Source of the DNA: Chitinophaga sp. LS1
GTDB lineage: Bacteria > Bacteroidota > Bacteroidia > Chitinophagales > Chitinophagaceae
NCBI RefSeq assembly: GCF_034274695.1
Contig: NZ_CP128362.1
Span: 4,962,501-5,026,500, forward strand
DNA length: 64,000 nt
Direction of reading: 5' to 3'
Shown: positions 59,211 through 64,000 of the stretch, in pieces
How positions within the stretch are numbered: position 1 is the stretch's first letter
Layout of the letters: each line of letters starts with the position of its first letter
Translations under genes and position numbers: made by a program
Notes under the pieces: model-generated
Database searches by the model: none
The model's input: only the letters and a program-made list of their open reading frames with translations
What the model was told of the DNA's origin: nothing

Positions 59211-60908
59211 ATGAATCTGAATACTAAGGCTCAGGAGCAGAACACGTATGATGCCATCGTGATCGGCTCTGGCGTAAGTGGTGGCTGGGCTGCCAAGGAA
59301 ATGACAGAAAAAGGTCTCAAAGTGCTCATGCTGGACAGGGGCAAACAATTAGAACACGTTAAGGACTACGATACTGCCACCAAGGCTCCATGGGAGTTCC
59401 CACACCGTGGTAAAATTACTACTGAACAGAGAGAAACGCATCCTAAACTAAGCCGTGACTATCCATATAGTGAATACAATGAGCGCTTCTGGCTCAATGA
59501 TTCCAAATCGCCTTACAATGAGGTAAAACGTTTTGACTGGTTCCGTCCTGATATCGTGGGTGGTAAATCCATCATGTGGGGCCGTCAGTCTTACCGCTTG
59601 AGCGATATCGATTTTGGCGCCAATGCCAAAGATGGTATTGCTGTCGACTGGCCGATCCGCTACAAGGATATCGCGCCATGGTATGATTATGTAGAGAAAT
59701 TCGCGGGTATCAGTGGGCAGGCAGAAGGCTTGCCACAACTACCGGATGGCCAGTTTATGCCAGCGATGGAAATGAACTGCGTGGAGAAAGAAGTGAAGAA
59801 ACGCATTGAATCCAGTTTCAAAGGCCGTATCATGACTATGGGTCGTGTGGCGAATATTACCAAACCACTGCCTGGCCGTACCAATTGCCAGTACCGTAAC
59901 CTTTGTAGCCGTGGTTGTCCGTTTGGCGCTTACTTCAGCACCCAGTCTTCTACGCTGCCTGCAGCGATGGCGACGGGCAACCTCACCTTACGTCCGGATA
60001 GCATTGTGAATTCCATCATCTATGATGAGAAAGCAGGCAAAGCAACCGGTGTACGGGTGATCGATTCACATACAAAACAGATGACGGAATTTTATGCAAA
60101 AGTCATCTTCGTAAATGGGTCCACCCTGGGTACCACCTTTGTATTGCTGAACTCTACCTCCAGCCGTTTCCAGAATGGTTTGGGCAATGACAGTGGCGTA
60201 CTGGGTAAATACCTGATGGATCACCACTTCCGTACCGGTGCATCTGGCAGGGCAGAGGGCTTTGACGATAAATATTACTTTGGCCGCCGTGCAAACGGTA
60301 TCTATATTCCACGCTATCGCAATATTGGTAGTGACAAACGTGATTACCTGCGTGGATTTGGTTATCAGGGTGGCGCCAGCCGTGAAGGTTGGGCACGTGG
60401 AGTAGCCGAACTGGGAGTAGGTAAAGATTTCAAAGATATGCTGTCAGAACCGGGCAACTGGTCCGTAGGTCTTGGTGGTTTTGGCGAATGTCTGCCTTAC
60501 GAATCGAACCAGGTAACCCTCGATACATCTGTAAAAGACGATTGGGGACAGCCCGTACTGAAGTTCGATGCAGAGTTCAAAGAGAATGAAAAGAAGATGC
60601 GTGTGGATATGATGAACGATGCGGCAGAAATGCTGGAAGCAGCTGGTATGAAGGATGTCAGGACTTATGACGCCGGTTCTTATCCTGGTATGGCGATCCA
60701 TGAAATGGGTACCGCACGTATGGGCCGTGATCCTAAAACGTCTATCCTGAATGGGTACAACCAGATGCATGCCGTAAAGAATGTGTTTGTGACAGATGGT
60801 GCGTGTATGACATCGGCAGCCTGCGTAAATCCTTCGCTCACATATATGGCGCTCACGGCACGTGCAGTCGACTATATGTATAAGGAACTGAAGAAAGGTA
60901 ATATCTAA
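59211..60908 (+). CDS. GMC-family oxidoreductase
   Basis: 565 residues. FAD-binding Rossmann motif AIVIGSGVSGGWAAKEMTEK, ...LMLDRG; GGKSIMWGRQSYR; a Cys-rich segment (NLCSRGCPFGAYFS); and the C-terminal catalytic His in HEMGTARMGRDP with NPSLTYMALTARAV. By family it oxidises a sugar or alcohol; with the adjacent subunit-3 protein it likely forms a periplasmic sugar 3-dehydrogenase or gluconate dehydrogenase-like complex. A decayed copy of its 5' end follows directly. Confidence 0.92.
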   Translation: MNLNTKAQEQNTYDAIVIGSGVSGGWAAKEMTEKGLKVLMLDRGKQLEHVKDYDTATKAPWEFPHRGKITTEQRETHPKLSRDYPYSEYNERFWLNDSKSPYNEVKRFDWFRPDIVGGKSIMWGRQSYRLSDIDFGANAKDGIAVDWPIRYKDIAPWYDYVEKFAGISGQAEGLPQLPDGQFMPAMEMNCVEKEVKKRIESSFKGRIMTMGRVANITKPLPGRTNCQYRNLCSRGCPFGAYFSTQSSTLPAAMATGNLTLRPDSIVNSIIYDEKAGKATGVRVIDSHTKQMTEFYAKVIFVNGSTLGTTFVLLNSTSSRFQNGLGNDSGVLGKYLMDHHFRTGASGRAEGFDDKYYFGRRANGIYIPRYRNIGSDKRDYLRGFGYQGGASREGWARGVAELGVGKDFKDMLSEPGNWSVGLGGFGECLPYESNQVTLDTSVKDDWGQPVLKFDAEFKENEKKMRVDMMNDAAEMLEAAGMKDVRTYDAGSYPGMAIHEMGTARMGRDPKTSILNGYNQMHAVKNVFVTDGACMTSAACVNPSLTYMALTARAVDYMYKELKKGNI

Positions 60909-60915
60909 AATATAG

Positions 60916-60946
60916 AAAGGCTGACCCGAAAAGTCAGCCTTTTTTA
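60916..60946 (+). terminator. Terminator of the GMC gene
   Basis: Perfect 10-bp arms aaaggctgac (60916-60925) and gtcagccttt (60933-60942), then T-run. Confidence 0.8.
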
Positions 60947-60956
60947 ATTAACCTAT

Positions 60957-61133
60957 ATGAACCTCAACATTAGAGCAACAAAAGAAAATACCCTTTAATG
61001 CAATTGTAGTGGGTTCCGGTATCAGTGTAGGATGGGCAGCGAAGGAGTCGTGTGAAAAAGGGCTCAAAACGATGTATTGGAAAGAGGCAACAATGTGGAG
61101 GACAAAGAAAATCCATATAGGTAGATACAACTC
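60957..61133 (+). pseudogene. Decayed duplicate of the GMC gene's 5' end
   Basis: From ATG 60957 the frame reads MNLNIRATKENTL and stops; one frame over it continues FNAIVVGSGISVGWAAKE, CEKGLKT, then shifts again to VLERGNNVEDKENPY. These match the start of the intact GMC protein (MNLNTKAQEQNTYDAIVIGS, GWAAKEMTEKGLKVLMLDRG). It is a partial paralogue broken by at least two frameshifts, lying right after the parent's terminator. Confidence 0.7.
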
Positions 61134-61184
61134 ATACAAGGTACACATTGTTATAATGGATCGAAGGATGCAACTATAGATTAG

Positions 61185-61346
61185 CCAGACGATTCTGAAA
61201 TTACTGTGCCTGTGGGAAGTTTTTTATTGGATCAATTTGTAACAAATATTTATGCTATTGATATTACCCTCCTTAAAAATGAAACGGTAATTTTAGATAC
61301 AACAATTACCAAAGGGAAATTTGAAAAAAATAAAAATCGACTCTAA
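61185..61346 (+). pseudogene. Startless open fragment
   Basis: 53 codons (PDDSEITVPVGSFLLDQFVT, then IYAIDITLLKNETVILDTT) between a TAG and a TAA, without a start codon. Looks like the C-terminal end of a lost protein of beta-strand type. It overlaps the start of the next frame. The family is not recognised. Confidence 0.3.
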
Positions 61347-61878
61347 ACAGATCCTTGCCTTAGCCGCCACTTTCTATCAGGCTTATATGTCCTTTTACAG
61401 GTTTCCCGGCGATTCCCGTGGGGAGTTTATCACCTACTTTAAAGAACGGGAAGATGAGATGAATTGCCTCCAAGCATTCATAGAACGATGCCAGCAGGAG
61501 AAGGTACCCATTCGATTCGAAAAGTATCCACCCCTCAGGTGGGAACAACGTTTACAATACAGGCTCTTTCAAAAGCGGTCTTTAACTGAAAGGGAACTTG
61601 GTACCGCTGCTTTCTTTTGCCGGGAGCTCCTACAGGTTATTGCAGATCCATCTGCGGAAGCCATCAAAAAAACAAAATTCTTTCATAATTGTTCCCCTTT
61701 TTGCCGCTGTGTGCTATTCCCTCATTTGACGTTACGGCAAATTCACAATGCTCACCGCATTGATTTTTATTATCATACCTTTTTCTGGACATCCTTTTCA
61801 CTAAAGGAAATCCTGTCAGCCAAACAAAAACTGGTATCTATTTATATAAAGAACCCTAATAAACAGCACCAATATTAA
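61321..61878 (+). CDS. Hypothetical protein
   Basis: 185 residues, TTG start (no ATG nearby), no signal peptide. Mostly helical and basic: ILALAATFYQAYMSFYRFPG, WEQRLQYRLFQKRSLTEREL, FFHNCSPFCRCVLFPHLTLR with a CxxxCxC cluster, then a long basic helix near the end. I do not recognise it. It is flanked by fragments on both sides, so it may itself be a remnant, though the frame is long and codon use looks normal. Confidence 0.45.
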   Translation: MKKIKIDSKQILALAATFYQAYMSFYRFPGDSRGEFITYFKEREDEMNCLQAFIERCQQEKVPIRFEKYPPLRWEQRLQYRLFQKRSLTERELGTAAFFCRELLQVIADPSAEAIKKTKFFHNCSPFCRCVLFPHLTLRQIHNAHRIDFYYHTFFWTSFSLKEILSAKQKLVSIYIKNPNKQHQY

Positions 61879-61906
61879 TTGCACCCGAAATCTTTAAATT
61901 TAAACC

Positions 61907-61999
61907 ATGAATCTTTTAAAACGCGCATTATCCCTTGCCGTGGTGTGTATCCTGTGCAGTCATAAAACCTATCGTCTGAAAGTGGGGCACAACGTCTGA
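61907..61999 (+). pseudogene. Truncated 5' end of a secreted-protein gene
   Basis: ATG and a signal-peptide-like start (MNLLKRALSLAVVCILC) run only 30 codons before a stop that lies inside the converging PorP/SprF-like gene. It looks like a gene cut off when the neighbour was placed there. Confidence 0.35.
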
Positions 62000-63027
62000 C
62001 GCCTGCTTTCGTTCCTGCTACTTAAAAATCCTCTATAAGAAACGATCACCTCCAGGCCGCCTCTTCTTTGCGAAGCAGCGGCCAGTTTGTCGACATTTAC
62101 ATCATAACTCAATCCAAAGAGAAAGTTATACATCTCCATCCTGACAACAGGTATGATCGCATCATTCTTCCTGTACAACAAACCTATCGTAAAATTCTTA
62201 GACAGATCTATTTCGTCTGATAAGTCCCAGCTATACATCGCTCCAAATTGCATGGTACTGACACCGACTGCATCCACAGGAATTATTCTCCTGAATTGTC
62301 TGAAGTAATCTGCATATAAAATAAACCTGTTCACCTCACTGGTAGGTACAGATAAACCTGCATTGAGAGACACTTTTTTATTTAAAGTAATTTTATTTCC
62401 TTTAAAGAAACCCACCTGCGGACTATTCAAATGGTACCCTGCTGCGCCTACAAACAAATCCACCTCATTCTTCAACGTTCCATTATAACTCACGCCCGCA
62501 GCCATATCAAAATAATTCACGCTGGTCATATCAAACGTTTGTCTGGAAGAAGGCAGGATACTGAACGCACCATTGCTACCCATTACAAACTGATCGTTGA
62601 ATTGTAACTTACTGGGATCAAACCGTTGTTGCATGAGTCCACCCATAAATGCAACAGAGATATAAGAGACCTTTTCTCTCCCGATATAAAAGCTACTATT
62701 CACCGCAGGCATAATCTGCGTAGTACTGAACTCCGAAGTGCCTGCTACATCCCGCAATACCTGCAAGCCATAAGTGACGGTACTGTTCTCTGAAAACAAT
62801 GCATGGAAAGGGGTTTTATACTCTGCACTCAATCCAAAAGTTCTGTAGGGTACCGTCACACTTTCCCATTGATTTCGATAAGAAGCAGTGACCCGCACGT
62901 CTCCTTCAAAGATACCTGCCAATGCGGGATTTCTAAGCAACGGCTGGTCGTAATATTGAGAGTAGCCCACATCCTGTGCGCTTAATTTCAGGCTATATAA
63001 AAATAAAAAGACGATGATCTTTTTCAT
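61969..63027 (-). CDS. PorP/SprF-family type IX secretion system membrane protein
   Basis: 352 residues, signal peptide (VFLFLYSLKLSAQ). Begins DVGYSQYYDQPLLRNPALAG, the PorP/SprF hallmark, followed by outer-membrane beta strands (VRVTASYRNQWESVTVPYRT, EVNRFILYADYFRQF). Such proteins help anchor or export T9SS type-B cargo and are often encoded directly after that cargo, as here (10 nt). Confidence 0.92.
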   Translation of the reverse strand: MKKIIVFLFLYSLKLSAQDVGYSQYYDQPLLRNPALAGIFEGDVRVTASYRNQWESVTVPYRTFGLSAEYKTPFHALFSENSTVTYGLQVLRDVAGTSEFSTTQIMPAVNSSFYIGREKVSYISVAFMGGLMQQRFDPSKLQFNDQFVMGSNGAFSILPSSRQTFDMTSVNYFDMAAGVSYNGTLKNEVDLFVGAAGYHLNSPQVGFFKGNKITLNKKVSLNAGLSVPTSEVNRFILYADYFRQFRRIIPVDAVGVSTMQFGAMYSWDLSDEIDLSKNFTIGLLYRKNDAIIPVVRMEMYNFLFGLSYDVNVDKLAAASQRRGGLEVIVSYRGFLSSRNESRRQTLCPTFRR

Positions 63028-63037
63028 ACTACATACT

Positions 63038-64000
63038 TTAGAATAATGTTACATTCCCTTTCAATGTATAAGGGGTACCATTCTCGCAGACAACTTCTAC
63101 GGTGTAGACATACACACCTGTATCTGCTTTCTTGCCGTTGATATACCCGTTCCAGCCAAACTCACTGCTGTTTGGTGCGAAGTTGCTCCGCTCGTACATT
63201 ACCCTGCCCCAGCGGTTAAATACCCTGAAAGATTTCACGGCAGAGATACCGCTGGCGCGTACCATCAGTATCCTGTTTTCCGGCAGACCATCAGGTGTAA
63301 AAGCATTGGGAACAAAGACCTGTGCCTCTTTACAGAAGGCCCGTACACAGATCGTATCGCTGCCACTACAACCGTATATATTGGTGGCTTTTACGGCATA
63401 ACAGGCATCGTTCTTAACTGTCAATAAAGGTTTGTCACACAGTGCATCATTGCATTGCAGATCATCGGCCGGTGTCCAGATGTAGCTTTGCATAGGCAGG
63501 ATACCGGGTTCACTGGCGTTCGTCAGGACAGGATCGGGTTGGATGTTGAACCCGGTAGGAAGAATAAGTGTATCTGTTGCAAAATGTAGGATCGGGTAGT
63601 TCCCGATTTCAATCAACGTATCTGTGGTAGATGCACAACCTGTTTCACTGGAAGTCACGGTTATGGCATATCTGCCTGCATCAGTCAGTGCTACCTTGTC
63701 AATGCCGGCATGTGTACCATTCACGGGAAAACCGCGGCCGGGGCCTGTCCAGAGATAGGTCAGGGTAGAGTTATCACCAATACCGCTGGTGGCGCTTAAG
63801 TACAGCTCATCGCCTACACAGAGTGGGTTGCGGGTACTGATCACAGGTTTTGACGGAGACCGGTTGATTACCACAATAAAGCTATCGGCGGCGGAGATAC
63901 AGTTGTGTTGAGTGGCATACACCACATAGGTACCTGCATCCGAAACGCTGGCGGAAGGGAATGTCACGACAGAATTATTCACCGTATCCGGGTAAGGGCC
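63038..64000 (-). CDS. T9SS type-B sorting-domain protein (partial, runs off the window)
   Basis: The frame is open to the right edge (321 codons seen); the N-terminus is missing. Ig/PKD-like repeats (ASVSDAGTYVVYATQHN; LTDAGRYAITVTSSETG) precede a gliding-motility-type C-terminal domain (VFVPNAFTPDGLPENRILMV, FRVFNRWGRVMYERSNF, DTGVYVYTVEVVCENGTPYT, LKGNVTLF). It would be exported through the type IX system and held at the surface, with the adjacent PorP/SprF-like protein as partner. Confidence 0.92.
   Translation of the reverse strand, partial: GPYPDTVNNSVVTFPSASVSDAGTYVVYATQHNCISAADSFIVVINRSPSKPVISTRNPLCVGDELYLSATSGIGDNSTLTYLWTGPGRGFPVNGTHAGIDKVALTDAGRYAITVTSSETGCASTTDTLIEIGNYPILHFATDTLILPTGFNIQPDPVLTNASEPGILPMQSYIWTPADDLQCNDALCDKPLLTVKNDACYAVKATNIYGCSGSDTICVRAFCKEAQVFVPNAFTPDGLPENRILMVRASGISAVKSFRVFNRWGRVMYERSNFAPNSSEFGWNGYINGKKADTGVYVYTVEVVCENGTPYTLKGNVTLF

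Overview
The window is a chromosomal segment of a Bacteroidota bacterium, most likely a Chitinophagaceae member close to Chitinophaga. This rests on gene content and signals, not on any search: a type IX secretion (PorP/SprF-like) gene beside a gliding-type C-terminal-domain protein, DUF4252 and carboxypeptidase-regulatory/outer-membrane-barrel proteins, several ECF sigma/anti-sigma pairs, zinc-less sirtuin, weak Shine-Dalgarno sites, and repeated -7 elements of the Bacteroidota type (TAnnTTTG, sometimes with TTTG 18-20 nt upstream). I see no rRNA, tRNA, CRISPR array, prophage or plasmid module. The only recognisable mobile element is one decayed IS110-type transposase gene.

Layout. 1-5.5 kb: end of a sodium/solute symporter, a NarL-type two-component system in a four-gene leftward cluster, an unknown protein and a secreted PI-PLC-like lipoprotein. 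5.9-15 kb: housekeeping genes (xerD, ndk, nrnA-like, FKBP, cdaA, folP, a DoxX protein, a DppB-like permease) plus a short graveyard of gene fragments. 15-19.4 kb: ECF sigma factor, its anti-sigma-like partner and two DUF4252 proteins, then DUF721 and recF. 19.5-23.4 kb: pdhA, a TPR membrane protein, ribH, a LutA-like protein and an EVE protein. 24-30.6 kb: large outer-membrane barrel protein, PAP2 phosphatase, sirtuin, saccharopine-dehydrogenase-like protein. 31-40 kb: gyrA, TPR protein, two sigma/anti-sigma modules flanking the IS110 remnant, an NlpC/P60 hydrolase. 40-47 kb: ppa, a lipoprotein, phoH, a PAS histidine kinase with response regulator, rpe, TPR lipoprotein. 47.4-52.4 kb: thrA-thrB-thrC operon behind a Thr/Ile-rich leader peptide. 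52.5-57 kb: tyrosine catabolism (hmgA, hppD) with an aldo/keto reductase between. 57-64 kb: small membrane protein, L,D-transpeptidase, GMC oxidoreductase with its small subunit and a decayed duplicate, then T9SS-linked genes running off the right edge.

Main observations. (1) hmgA and hppD, two consecutive steps of tyrosine degradation, are each preceded by a 33-codon open reading frame. Both start 17 nt after a -7 element and share a C-terminal motif (KYCFL-x4-LAMDA) with mostly synonymous nucleotide differences. I infer a pair of regulatory leader peptides, possibly a nascent-peptide sensor. (2) At many loci the 3' end of a gene is followed by degenerate 'echo' copies of its own last 10-20 codons, period about 34-70 bp. 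I count at least six clear cases. Some echoes are open and would encode alternative C-termini. (3) A 17-copy, 11-bp tandem array lies upstream of the hppD leader. (4) A repeat family follows Rho-independent terminators at three loci.
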